A DNA stretch of 13,271 nt from NCBI GenBank assembly GCA_030833685.1, contig JAURGS010000048.1, positions 1 through 13,271 on the forward strand. The letters are read 5' to 3'. Below, piece after piece: positions 6,446-13,271 of the stretch (position 1 is its first letter; each line of letters begins with the position of its first letter). This stretch comes from Rhodoferax sp. (GTDB taxonomy: Bacteria; Pseudomonadota; Gammaproteobacteria; Burkholderiales; Burkholderiaceae_C). The notes beneath the pieces were generated by a model that was given only the letters and a program-made list of their open reading frames with translations, did not search any database and was not told the origin of the DNA. A program made the translations under genes and the position numbers.

Positions 6446-8305
6446 TTAGGCAGAGTTATCCCGCTGGATTTCAGCGACCGGTAGCCAAAGGATAAAAGAC
6501 GAGCCTTGGCCGTGCTGGGACTGGACTTCCAGCCGGCCACCGTGTAGTGCGAGGATTTCGCGCACGATGCCCACACCCAAGCCCGTGCCTGGAATGTTGC
6601 CGGACTTGTCTGCTCGCCAAAAGCGCTGGCCAATTTGCTCGAGTTGGCTGGGCGTCAGCCCAATGCCGTGGTCGCGAATTTCGACACCCACCTGTTTGTC
6701 TTGTTCCAAAACACTTACCCGTATCGGCCCGCCTTGCGGTGAATATTTTTGGGCATTGTTCAAGACATTGAGCAGCGCTTGGCGCAGCTTGTCGGGATCG
6801 GCAAACACCGAGGGGGCCTGCGAGCTTAGGTTGATCTCCAAGGGCCAGCGGTCGCGGTCAAAGTCCAGGTCTTTGATGACCGCCTGGGTAAGCGCCCCCA
6901 AGTCCAGTGCTTGGAAATGCATGTCCTGAGTCCCGCGCCCTTCAATGCGCGCGATATCCAGCAGTTCATTGACGATTTTGACCAGTGCCCCGGTGTGCCG
7001 GTAAATGGTTTCGAGCAACTCTCTTTGGGTTTGGGCATCCAAGTCCATTTGTAGCAGCAGTTCGCCAAAGCCATGAATACTCGTCAGCGGTGTGCGTAGC
7101 TCGTGTGCCGCGTGCGCAAGAAATTCGCTTTTAAGTCTGTCCACCTCAGCCTCATAGGTGATATCCCTGAAGTACAAGATTTGCGACAGCGCTTGGCTTT
7201 GCGCTCGACGCGCCTTGATTTGAAGCACCCGTTTGTCAGGGCCTTTGAGGTGAACAATTTGTTTTCTTTCATCGGGGGTTTGGCCTTCACTCATTGCGTC
7301 GAAGGATTGAAATGCGAGGGGGCCCTCGTCCAGGCAAACCTCGCGCAAGCGTTGCTCCAAAACACCCTGCTCCTGATGCCGCAGGTCGGCAAGCGTCCAT
7401 CCCATCATCGCCAGGAACGCGGGGTTGGCGAACTCCAGGCGATGCTCAGCGTTGAGTGTGACCAATCCGTCCGGGTTCAGGTTGAATATGGCATCGAGCT
7501 GCTCGGTTCGGTTGACCAGCGCGGCCTCTTGCTTTCGCAGTTTTTCAACGCTCCAGGACAGCTCAGAGTGTTGTTGGTGCAGTTTGGTCGAGGCCAGATT
7601 CAGGGCTGTTGACAACATGCTGATTTCAAGCGTCGCGTCGTTGATGGCCAGTTGCTGGCCGCGGGTTTGCTCTAGCCGGGTGGCGAACTGGCTGGCTTGT
7701 GTAATGGCGGCGACAGGGCCTTTGAGCGCCAGGTAAATCATGAGGCTGGCTAAGGTCGTGGCCAGCACAATACCCAAGACGGCGCTTTGCAGGAAACTTC
7801 TCTGCAGCGTTTGGATCGAACTGCTGTCAATATGAACAGCCACCCAGCCAACCAAGACGCCACTGCTCACGGGATGCCAGGCGACCAAGCCGTAGCCATC
7901 TGAAACACTTGCTTGTTGAACGGAGGGCTTTTTGTCCGACGGGGGTCTTATGCGCGTTCCTGGTTTGTCGTAAACCCTTTCATTTTGCCTGGCGGCGCGT
8001 TTCACGAAGTGACTAAGGAGTAGACCTTCGGTGTCACTGATCTGGATTCTCAAGGCGTCGTCGAATTCAACCGATGCGGCTAAGAGGTTGTCCAAGGCAT
8101 CAAACTGTTTGGCAACGATGTCATCAGCGACGGCGCTAGCCAGCGTGCCCGCTATCGCAAGAGCCCGTCGCTCAGCGCTGGCTTGCGCGGCATTGGTTTG
8201 CTGCCGGTAGGCAATTGCCGCCTGCAAGGCAATGGCCGCCACCAGACCCAGACAGGTCAGCAGCATCAGGCGCACCATGAGGCGCTGGGGCAGTCCGACT
8301 TTCAT
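6446..8305 (-). CDS. Membrane-bound sensor histidine kinase: periplasmic sensor, HAMP, PAS, HisKA, HATPase
   Basis: The 619-residue product begins with transmembrane segment 1 (~8-31). A periplasmic loop of about 140 residues (32-171) follows, of Cache-like layout, including QISDTEGLLLSHF and a GWVAVHID strand. Transmembrane segment 2 is at ~172-194. A HAMP-like linker covers ~195-243, then helix, then a PAS domain (~266-383) starting DAIFNLNPDGLVTLN and ending YFRDIT. The catalytic core has the H box AAHELRTP with phospho-His401 and the N box LLNVLNNAQKYS (511-522). G1 is DHGIG (545-549), followed by RFWRADKS and G2 GTGLGVG (573-579). All catalytic motifs are intact. It presumably senses a periplasmic or membrane signal and phosphorylates a regulator encoded elsewhere. 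It converges on the soluble kinase with a 64-bp gap and no clear shared terminator. Upstream lies a 248-bp gap and then the LysR gene on the same strand. Confidence 0.95.
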   Translation of the reverse strand: MKVGLPQRLMVRLMLLTCLGLVAAIALQAAIAYRQQTNAAQASAERRALAIAGTLASAVADDIVAKQFDALDNLLAASVEFDDALRIQISDTEGLLLSHFVKRAARQNERVYDKPGTRIRPPSDKKPSVQQASVSDGYGLVAWHPVSSGVLVGWVAVHIDSSSIQTLQRSFLQSAVLGIVLATTLASLMIYLALKGPVAAITQASQFATRLEQTRGQQLAINDATLEISMLSTALNLASTKLHQQHSELSWSVEKLRKQEAALVNRTEQLDAIFNLNPDGLVTLNAEHRLEFANPAFLAMMGWTLADLRHQEQGVLEQRLREVCLDEGPLAFQSFDAMSEGQTPDERKQIVHLKGPDKRVLQIKARRAQSQALSQILYFRDITYEAEVDRLKSEFLAHAAHELRTPLTSIHGFGELLLQMDLDAQTQRELLETIYRHTGALVKIVNELLDIARIEGRGTQDMHFQALDLGALTQAVIKDLDFDRDRWPLEINLSSQAPSVFADPDKLRQALLNVLNNAQKYSPQGGPIRVSVLEQDKQVGVEIRDHGIGLTPSQLEQIGQRFWRADKSGNIPGTGLGVGIVREILALHGGRLEVQSQHGQGSSFILWLPVAEIQRDNSA

Positions 8306-8553
8306 GGACGTGCCCCAACTGGCCTCTTGATTGAGGGTTTGTTTTTCAGTGGCGCTTGGGTGTTCTCGAGTTGGCCGTCTCTGGGGCTCATGGTGGGCGC
8401 AAAGCCTCGCTGCATTGGATTGTGGTTTTTTTGGACGTTAACAGAAAGCCCTAAGCTGCTACGACCTTGGCCAACTCACACGGCGAGGCCCAGTCAATAA
8501 ACCCGTGAGGCTTGTGCAGCTGCCCCTGGTCTTGGGCGATTAGCCACAAAGCA
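8306..8553 (-). other. Gap between the LysR gene and the membrane kinase, no gene seen
   Basis: This 248-bp stretch must hold the 3' end signals of the LysR gene and the promoter of the membrane kinase, both on the minus strand. A minus-strand TTGACT (complement of 8492-8497) resembles a -35 box, but I find no matching -10 at normal spacing. I see no tRNA, no supported small ORF and no strong terminator hairpin. Confidence 0.4.
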
Positions 8554-9483
8554 TCAAAGCCCGCTGCTGGTCAGAACCTGCCAGATATGTTGCGCCTGTT
8601 CGGTGGCGGGGCCCTTAAGGCGTCTGGCGATCAGTTGCATGGCGGCGCTGGGCAGTTGATCACTGAGCTCGGTGAGCTGCCCTTCCTCGATAGGGCGGCG
8701 GGCCAAGGTGTGCGGCACCCAGGCCACACCCAGGCCCGCTGCCGCCATGTGCAATGCAGCGATGGTGAGCGCGGTTTCGGTACGGTGGCGCACACCGTCC
8801 AAGTTGTCTAGTCTGGGCAGGATATCGCGATGCATGAGTGTTCCCATGAACACATCTTGCGGGTAGGCGATGATGGGCAGCTGGCCAGCGGCCAGGGCTT
8901 GGTCAAGTTGTTGACGATGCGCAGTGCCAAACACCGGCACCAGACGGTCCAGTCCTATGACGTGCTGTTCTAGCAAGGAGCTGTCCACCAGCGGGGCAAT
9001 CGTTGCCGTGCCATAGGTGACGGCGATATCGGCTTCCTTGCTCATGAGTAGTTTGAAGCAGGCGTCCCAGTTTTCTGAGCGAAGCGTGATTTGCTCATGT
9101 TGGCCAGGGCTGAGCTGATTGATCAGGATGTGTCCATGGCTGGTGGTGATCGAGTGTTGGCTTACCAGCACGACAGGCTTGCTTGCATCGGCTGCTTGGT
9201 AGCGCAGTTCGCTGGTGAGCGCGCGCAGTGAAAGCGACAGCTGCTGGATCCTGTCTTTCGCCAAAAGTACGGCTGGACGCAATTGGGCGGGCTTTGTCGA
9301 GCGGTCTAGGATGGGCGCACGCAGATAGTCCTCGATCAGAGCGATGCGCCGCGAAAAGGCGCTTTGCGTCAAAAACCGGTGTTCACTGGCTTGTTGCAGC
9401 GACCCGTGTTCCATGATCGCCAAGATGTCTTCAAGCCATTCAAGTCGCATGCGAAGCAGGCTGCGTTGCGCAGCAGAGGGCAT
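8554..9483 (-). CDS. LysR-family transcriptional regulator, divergent from the PLP enzyme and TRAP operon
   Basis: The product is 309 residues, typical for LysR regulators. The N-terminal winged helix-turn-helix covers ~12-72: LEWLEDILAIMEHGSLQQASE, then LTQSAFSRRIALIEDYLRAPILDR. A linker helix follows. The effector-binding domain runs from ~97 to the end, with the familiar ADIAVTYG and AAAGLGVAWVPHTLA segments. ATG 9483 is used; an internal ATG at 9450 (residue 12, MRLEWLEDIL) looks equally like a LysR start, and neither has a strong ribosome site. The gene is divergent from the PLP enzyme across 231 bp, the classic arrangement for a LysR protein that activates its neighbour and represses itself. 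The likely targets are therefore the enzyme and TRAP genes to the right. The effector is not predictable from the sequence but is probably the transported substrate or a product of it. Confidence 0.95.
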   Translation of the reverse strand: MPSAAQRSLLRMRLEWLEDILAIMEHGSLQQASEHRFLTQSAFSRRIALIEDYLRAPILDRSTKPAQLRPAVLLAKDRIQQLSLSLRALTSELRYQAADASKPVVLVSQHSITTSHGHILINQLSPGQHEQITLRSENWDACFKLLMSKEADIAVTYGTATIAPLVDSSLLEQHVIGLDRLVPVFGTAHRQQLDQALAAGQLPIIAYPQDVFMGTLMHRDILPRLDNLDGVRHRTETALTIAALHMAAAGLGVAWVPHTLARRPIEEGQLTELSDQLPSAAMQLIARRLKGPATEQAQHIWQVLTSSGL

Positions 9484-9553
9484 GCGTTGGAGCCATCCCC
9501 GACCTAAGCCGCAGCCTTGTAAAAATGAGTTTTTTGCCTGTTGATTCCACTTG

Positions 9554-9573
9554 TTTAGAGCTAATTTTCTAAA
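9554..9573. promoter_or_regulatory. Candidate LysR operator: perfect 6-bp inverted repeat with 8-bp spacer
   Basis: TTTAGA (9554-9559) and TCTAAA (9568-9573) are exact reverse complements around GCTAATTT. The dyad lies in the LysR/PLP-enzyme divergent region, about 70 bp upstream of the first possible start codon and 140 bp upstream of ATG 9715. Size and placement suit a LysR recognition site, although the typical T-N11-A form is only approximate. Confidence 0.45.
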
Positions 9574-9674
9574 TCACTTTTTAAATCAAAGGCAGCAATT
9601 GAGGTTAAATATTTAAACATGATGATATTGCATTTTGCACGGGCCAAATTGCATGTTCCAGGCCATGGCTGCCC

Positions 9675-9680
9675 TATAAA
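9675..9680 (+). promoter_or_regulatory. Candidate -10 element of the PLP enzyme and TRAP operon
   Basis: TATAAA matches the sigma-70 -10 consensus at five of six positions and would place a transcript start near 9687, giving a leader of about 30 nt. The nearest -35-like hexamer, TTGCAT at 9649-9654, is 20 bp away, which is too far for a strong unaided promoter. Confidence 0.3.
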
Positions 9681-9714
9681 CTGGACGCGATATTTCTGGT
9701 GCTGGAGTTCAAAT

Positions 9715-10746
9715 ATGCAGTTAGCGCGTTTTCCGCGGGTTCGTCTAGGTCATTTGCCGACCCCCCTGGAGCCCATGCCTCGTTTGAGCAAGGCCTTGGG
9801 TGGGCCCGAGCTGTGGATCAAGCGCGACGATTGCACTGGCCTGGCCACTGGGGGTAACAAGACGCGCAAGCTGGAATTCTTGATGGCCGAGGCCCAGGCC
9901 CAAGGTGCTGACATCGTCATCACGCAGGGCGCAACCCAGTCCAACCATGCGCGCCAGACTGCCGCTGCTGCCGCACGCCTGGGTATGGATTGCCATGTCT
10001 TGCTGGAAGACCGGGTGCAAACCGAGGACCGCGAGTACTACTACAACGGCAATGTGTTGCTTGATCGCCTGCATGGTGCAACCGTTCAGGCCTATCCCGC
10101 TGGGCTGGACATGAACGCCCAGGCCGTGGTTGTGGGGGAGCAGTTTCGCAAGCAAGGCCGCAAGCCCTACGTGATTCCGGGCGGCGGCTCCAATGCCACG
10201 GGTGCGCTGGGCTACGTCTTGTGTGTTCAAGAGATGGCCCAGCAAGCGCTGGACAAGCATCTGGCTTTTGACCAGATGGTGATGGCCACGGGTAGCGCGG
10301 GAACGCAGGCCGGGCTTGCTGTGGGACTGAAGCTTTCCAATTCGGACATGGGTTTACTGGGCATCAGTGTTCGCATGCCCAAAGCGCAACAAGAGGCCAA
10401 TGTGTTGCGCCTGGCCCAGGCAACCGCTGCCAAGCTGGGCCAGCCTGATCTGATGCAGGCCGAGGATATTGTGGCCAACAGCGATTACGTCGGCTCAGGC
10501 TACGGCAAGCCCACTCCAGATGGTCTTGAGGCCATTGAGTTGTTTGCCCGCCATGAAGGCATTTTGCTGGACCCGGTGTATTCGGGCAAAGGCGCTGCCG
10601 GTTTAATTGACCTGATTCGCAAAGGGCACTTTTCTCGCGATCAGCGTATTGTTTTTTTGCACACGGGCGGCGCCATTGCCTTGTTTGGGTATTCATCGGC
10701 GTTTGCCTATGGTCGGGATGTCATTGCGCCGGCAACTGTGGCGTGA
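9715..10746 (+). CDS. dcyD: PLP-dependent D-cysteine desulfhydrase family enzyme (D-cysteine desulfhydrase or L-cysteate sulfo-lyase)
   Basis: The 343-residue product is collinear with DcyD. Such enzymes use PLP to eliminate sulfide from D-cysteine, or sulfite from L-cysteate in the close relative CuyA, giving pyruvate and ammonia. The PLP lysine is Lys49 in GGNKTRKLEF. QSNHARQTAAAAARLG (75-90) carries the Ser nucleophile region, and GSAGTQAGLA binds the phosphate. The positions that are Glu and Leu in ACC deaminase are Ser290 (DPVYSGKG) and Thr317 (HTGG) here, which argues for desulfhydrase-type chemistry and against ACC deaminase. ATG 9715 is chosen because TGGAG lies 7 nt upstream and homology begins at MQLARFPR. 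An upstream in-frame ATG (9619) would add 32 non-homologous residues. The neighbouring TRAP transporter suggests the substrate is imported. The choice between D-cysteine, L-cysteate or another beta-substituted alanine cannot be made from sequence alone. Confidence 0.88.
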   Translation: MQLARFPRVRLGHLPTPLEPMPRLSKALGGPELWIKRDDCTGLATGGNKTRKLEFLMAEAQAQGADIVITQGATQSNHARQTAAAAARLGMDCHVLLEDRVQTEDREYYYNGNVLLDRLHGATVQAYPAGLDMNAQAVVVGEQFRKQGRKPYVIPGGGSNATGALGYVLCVQEMAQQALDKHLAFDQMVMATGSAGTQAGLAVGLKLSNSDMGLLGISVRMPKAQQEANVLRLAQATAAKLGQPDLMQAEDIVANSDYVGSGYGKPTPDGLEAIELFARHEGILLDPVYSGKGAAGLIDLIRKGHFSRDQRIVFLHTGGAIALFGYSSAFAYGRDVIAPATVA

Positions 10747-10759
10747 TGGTGGTTGGCGT

Positions 10760-10779
10760 GCCGCAAAGGCGGCTCTTTT
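10760..10779 (+). terminator. Weak intrinsic terminator-like hairpin after the PLP enzyme
   Basis: GCCGC (10760-10764), loop AAAG, GCGGC (10769-10773), then TCTTTT. The five-pair stem is short but GC-only and is followed by a T-rich tail. It lies in the 77-bp gap before dctP and may cause partial termination or stabilise the upstream 3' end. Confidence 0.4.
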
Positions 10780-10823
10780 GGTGGTCCTAGTGGCCAAATA
10801 ATTTTTATTCAAGAGGAGTTCTT

Positions 10824-11825
10824 ATGAAGTATTCACCCATCTCCAAAGCTTGCCTTTCGATAGGCGCTGTAGCCATGGCCTCTGTCATGGCACATGGCTC
10901 TGCAGTGGCGGCAACCACCCTGCGCTTGTCCACTTACGTTAACGAAGTGGACATCCGCTACGACGGCTTTAAAAAGTTTGCCGAACTGGCTGCTGCAAAA
11001 ACCAACGGCCGGGTCAAGGTAGAGATCTTTCCATCATCAACCCTGCATGGCTGGAGCGAAGGCGTGGACGCGGTTCAAGGTGGTGTTTCGGACATCAGCT
11101 GGATGCCCGCAGACAAGCGCTTGCCATGCTACAGGGTCACCTCGCTGTACCCAACGACCGTCAATCTCGACGGGCAGATTGAAATGGATGCGGCCTACGC
11201 TGGCCTCATGAAGGACGAGGCCGCCAAGGTGGGTTTGGTGCCGCTGATTAACTCCAATTACTCCTATGACCAGGAGTGGTGGTTCAAGGGCCGCGTTGCG
11301 GACCTGAGCAAGCTCGACGGCAAGCTGGTGCGCTCGATTGGGCCGCTGGTTTCCATGATGATTGAGACATGGGGCGGCAAGCCCGTGTTTATTGCACCCA
11401 AAGAGGTGTTTCAGTCAGCTGAGCGCGGTGTGGTTGATGGCATCAACATGGGTGTTGCCACCTACAGCTCTTGGAAGTTGTGGACTGTCATGCCTTACAT
11501 GGTCAATGGATCGCTGTTCTACGGCAATATCAACTACATGATCAACAAAAAGAAGTTTGATGCTTTGTCTAAAGAAGATCAGGCCGGTCTGTTGGCTGCG
11601 GCCAAAGAGTCTGAAGTCTGGCTCAAGCCACGCTATGAAAACTGGGTAGACGCACAGGTGGGCAATGCGGTCATGAAAGGCGGTGGTGCTGCCGTGAGTT
11701 TGCCCAAAGAGCAGCGTATTGCCTTGATCAACAGCGTGCAGAAGAAGTGGGATGTCGAGGTCGACAAAGCCTGTGGAGCGGCGCTCGCCGGCCAGGTGCG
11801 CACGCTGTTTAGCAAAAACAAGTAA
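10824..11825 (+). CDS. dctP: TRAP transporter periplasmic substrate-binding protein (DctP family)
   Basis: The 333-residue product captures the substrate in the periplasm and delivers it to the DctQM membrane complex. A Sec signal peptide is visible: basic MKYSPISK, a hydrophobic stretch to ~25, and a probable cleavage after AVA (27-29). The mature start TTLRLSTYVN, then FKKFAELAAAKTNGRVKVEIFPSSTLHG, is typical of DctP proteins. The segment GKLVRSIGPLVSMMIETWGGKPVFIAPKEVFQSAERGVVDG contains the conserved Arg that in this family usually pairs with a substrate carboxylate, so an organic anion is expected. A strong AGGAG (10814-10818) lies 5 nt upstream of ATG 10824, the best ribosome site in the window, which suits the high amounts needed of a binding protein. 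It follows the PLP enzyme by 77 bp. The actual ligand is unknown. Confidence 0.95.
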   Translation: MKYSPISKACLSIGAVAMASVMAHGSAVAATTLRLSTYVNEVDIRYDGFKKFAELAAAKTNGRVKVEIFPSSTLHGWSEGVDAVQGGVSDISWMPADKRLPCYRVTSLYPTTVNLDGQIEMDAAYAGLMKDEAAKVGLVPLINSNYSYDQEWWFKGRVADLSKLDGKLVRSIGPLVSMMIETWGGKPVFIAPKEVFQSAERGVVDGINMGVATYSSWKLWTVMPYMVNGSLFYGNINYMINKKKFDALSKEDQAGLLAAAKESEVWLKPRYENWVDAQVGNAVMKGGGAAVSLPKEQRIALINSVQKKWDVEVDKACGAALAGQVRTLFSKNK

Positions 11826-11836
11826 GCTCTGTGCCA

Positions 11837-11875
11837 ACGCCCCGTCAAGCCATGTGATGGCATCGGGGCGTTTTT
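11837..11875 (+). terminator. Strong intrinsic terminator-like hairpin between dctP and dctQ
   Basis: ACGCCCCG (11837-11844) pairs perfectly with CGGGGCGT (11864-11871). Inside, GCCA (11849-11852) pairs with TGGC (11858-11861). The outer stem runs straight into TTTTT (11871-11875). It starts 12 bp after the dctP stop and ends 20 bp before dctQ, with no new promoter obvious after it. Partial read-through would yield much dctP and less dctQM transcript. Confidence 0.8.
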
Positions 11876-11894
11876 ACGACCTGAGGAGACCGAC

Positions 11895-12398
11895 ATGATG
11901 CTGGCCCTGGATCGATTTTTGGCACGCTTTGCCGTGTGGTTGGCATACGCCGGTGCATTTGTGGTTTTTGTGCAGGTGGTGTGGACGTCTTACGGCGTCA
12001 TGATGCGCTACGCTTTTGGCAGACCCGATGCGTATGTGACTGAAGCCACTGCGCTGCTCTTGTTTCCGGTGGCCTTTCTCGGTCTGGCCTATGCCATGAA
12101 AGAGGACGCTTACCCAAGGGTGAGCTTTTTGCTGGACGCCACACGTGGGCGAGCCGTCCATAAGTGGATCAAGACGCTCACAGACCTGGTGGTGGTGGTG
12201 GTCGGCGTTTATTTCAGCTTGGCTAGTGTGGATGCGGCCATCAAGTCGTTTCACTCGCAAGCGGCGTCCGAAATTTTGTTGTGGCCACGCTTGTATTTCT
12301 GGGTACCCAGTGCCCTGGCCATCGTTTTGTTCACGGTTTTCGCGGCGGTGCGCCTGTTTTTGCTTTGGCGCCCCGAAGCCTTGGCCCGCAAGGAGTAA
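11895..12398 (+). CDS. dctQ: TRAP transporter small membrane subunit (DctQ family)
   Basis: The 167-residue inner-membrane protein has four predicted transmembrane helices at about 12-33, 52-68, 93-111 and 134-157. This matches the DctQ layout. The motif MMRYAFGRPDAYVTEATALLLF is the conserved loop and second-helix region, with RY, F-x-RP and Glu50. DctQ holds the large subunit and helps form the docking surface for the binding protein. GAGGAG (11883-11888) precedes two adjacent start codons, ATG 11895 and ATG 11898; the first is used, and spacing suits either. The last codons AAG-GAG-TAA also provide the ribosome site of dctM, so the two membrane subunits are probably translated in step. The sequence is intact. 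Confidence 0.93.
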   Translation: MMLALDRFLARFAVWLAYAGAFVVFVQVVWTSYGVMMRYAFGRPDAYVTEATALLLFPVAFLGLAYAMKEDAYPRVSFLLDATRGRAVHKWIKTLTDLVVVVVGVYFSLASVDAAIKSFHSQAASEILLWPRLYFWVPSALAIVLFTVFAAVRLFLLWRPEALARKE

Positions 12399-12403
12399 GC
12401 ACG

Positions 12404-13271
12404 ATGGAATGGTATTGGGTTGGACTTGGGTTGTTGACCCTGTTGGTGTTCTTCATCGGCGTGGGCGTGCCCATTCCATTTGCCTTGGCCGCTGCAGCGA
12501 TGCCGTTTTTGTTGCAGGTTCAGGGTTGGTCTACGTCCCTGGTCAGCACCGAGCTCAAGCTGTGGGGCGTGTGGATTGATTACATTTTGCTAGCAGTGCC
12601 GATGTTTGTTTTCATGGGCGAGCTGATTGGTCGGTCAACCATTGGGCCGAACCTGTACCGCCTTTTGCATCAGGGTTTTCGTGTCCGAGGCTCTGCAGCT
12701 TACGGCAGCATTGGTGCGTGTGCTGGCTTTGGTGCAGTGTGTGGTTCATCCATGGTCGGCTCCCTGACCATTGGGGGCATTGCCTTGCCTGAGATGATCA
12801 AACTGGGCTACCACCCGCGCCTGGCCAGTGGCGTGCTGGCAGCTGGCGGCACTTTAAGTGTCTTGATTCCGCCGAGCCTGATTTTGCTCTTCTATGGCAT
12901 TGTGACTGACCAATCCATCGGTGAGCTTTTCATCGCGGGTGTGGTGCCTGGACTGTTGCTGGTCAGCCTGTTCGTGGTGGTGGTCTTGATATGGGGTCGC
13001 CTCTATCCGCATCATGTTCCAGATGCCGACCCTAATGAGCGTTGGACCTTGATGCAAATTGTTCGCACCATGGGCCCTATTGCTGCGATTGGTGCGGTGA
13101 TCACGGTATCTATTTACACCGGCATTGCCACGCCAACCGAAGCCGGTGGTGTCGCGGCTTTGTTGACACTGGTGTTGGCTGTTTGGGTGGGCGAGCTGCG
13201 TTGGAGGCACTTTGTTGAAGCCTTGATGGCGACCATGAAGACCATGGGTTACCTGGGTTTCTTGTTGTCAG
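12404..13271 (+). CDS. dctM: TRAP transporter large membrane subunit (DctM family), 3' end outside window
   Basis: The frame starts at ATG 12404, 5 bp after the dctQ stop, with AGGAG (12391-12395) embedded in the end of dctQ. It stays open to the window edge for 289 codons; full DctM is roughly 430 residues, so about a third is missing. It is the ion-coupled channel subunit of the TRAP importer. The N-terminus MEWYWVGLGLLTLLVFFIGVGVPIPFALA is the first helix. AVPMFVFMGELIGRSTIG, ACAGFGAVCGSSMVGSLTIGGIALPEMIK and GGTLSVLIPPSLILLFYGIVTDQSIGELFIAG follow as DctM signatures. IATPTEAGGVAAL marks the second repeat. The many hydrophobic spans and the GSS and IPPS motifs leave little doubt. It closes the uptake operon behind the PLP enzyme. 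Confidence 0.96.
   Translation, partial: MEWYWVGLGLLTLLVFFIGVGVPIPFALAAAAMPFLLQVQGWSTSLVSTELKLWGVWIDYILLAVPMFVFMGELIGRSTIGPNLYRLLHQGFRVRGSAAYGSIGACAGFGAVCGSSMVGSLTIGGIALPEMIKLGYHPRLASGVLAAGGTLSVLIPPSLILLFYGIVTDQSIGELFIAGVVPGLLLVSLFVVVVLIWGRLYPHHVPDADPNERWTLMQIVRTMGPIAAIGAVITVSIYTGIATPTEAGGVAALLTLVLAVWVGELRWRHFVEALMATMKTMGYLGFLLS

Larger units (their letters stand above)
9484..9714. promoter_or_regulatory. AT-rich divergent control region between the LysR gene and the PLP enzyme
   Basis: Positions ~9530-9660 are markedly richer in A and T than the flanking genes. They contain the inverted repeat at 9554-9573, the 12-bp palindrome TTAAATATTTAA at 9605-9616, and a -10-like TATAAA at 9675-9680, about 35 bp before the enzyme's ATG. 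No good -35 sits 16-18 bp upstream of that TATAAA, which fits an activator-dependent promoter. An in-frame ATG at 9619 opens a longer frame but lies inside this region and is not the likely start. Confidence 0.6.

Noticed and set aside
8183..8500. 105-codon + strand ORF between the kinase and the LysR gene
   Set aside because: It overlaps the 5' end of the kinase on the opposite strand, has no recognisable motif or good ribosome site, and looks like a codon-bias shadow.
9619..9714. ATG 9619 as the start of the PLP enzyme, or a leader peptide
   Set aside because: The extra 32 residues show no similarity to the family and fall in the control region; ATG 9715 has a TGGAG at proper spacing and matches where the family's homology starts.
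9715..10746. ACC deaminase
   Set aside because: Positions that are Glu and Leu in ACC deaminases are Ser290 and Thr317 here, the pattern of D-cysteine desulfhydrases.
1..13271. CRISPR array, tRNA or rRNA gene, insertion sequence, phage or defence system
   Set aside because: I saw no regular direct repeats with spacers, no cloverleaf or rRNA-like sequence, no transposase or integrase motifs and no terminal inverted repeats. The window reads as chromosomal housekeeping, signalling and transport genes.

Overview
The window looks like chromosomal DNA of a betaproteobacterium, most likely a member of the Burkholderiales close to Comamonadaceae. This rests on three things: a GC-rich background with the usual codon bias, a long-tailed DksA followed by a STAS-type protein and hslVU, and an HslV with a four-residue expansion before its GGDGQ motif that I recall from that family. 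The taxonomic call is inference from recalled protein families, not from a search. I see no rRNA, tRNA, CRISPR array, insertion sequence or phage gene.

Left part (2-4246, + strand): a stress and proteostasis block. It holds a DksA-family RNA-polymerase regulator whose 5' end lies outside the window, with a long Ala/Lys/Pro-rich N-terminal tail and a zinc finger that has lost three of four cysteines. Next come a 423-residue protein with a helical/TPR-like middle and a C-terminal STAS-like domain, then hslV and hslU, which encode the two halves of the HslVU (ClpQY) ATP-dependent protease. The first three genes are tightly spaced; hslU follows hslV after 93 bp.

Middle (4456-8305): two unrelated sensor histidine kinases face each other tail to tail. 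One is soluble, with a degenerate receiver domain and two PAS-like domains (+ strand). The other is membrane-bound, with a periplasmic sensor loop, HAMP, PAS, HisKA and HATPase (- strand). Neither has a response regulator beside it here, so both are orphan kinases within this window.

Right part (8554-13271): a substrate uptake and breakdown unit. A LysR-family regulator (- strand) is divergent from a PLP enzyme of the D-cysteine desulfhydrase / L-cysteate sulfo-lyase group. Behind that enzyme lies a complete-looking TRAP transporter operon: periplasmic binding protein (dctP), small membrane subunit (dctQ) and large membrane subunit (dctM, cut by the window end). An AT-rich divergent control region carries a clear inverted repeat, and a strong terminator-like hairpin sits between dctP and dctQ. 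The simplest reading is that LysR controls uptake of a small anionic substrate, possibly a sulfur amino acid or sulfonate, which the PLP enzyme then splits.

Most of the window is ordinary core and accessory metabolism. The parts least explained by known biology are the tailed, cysteine-poor DksA paired with the STAS-like protein upstream of hslVU, the Glu-for-Asp receiver domain of the soluble kinase, and the substrate of the PLP-enzyme/TRAP unit.
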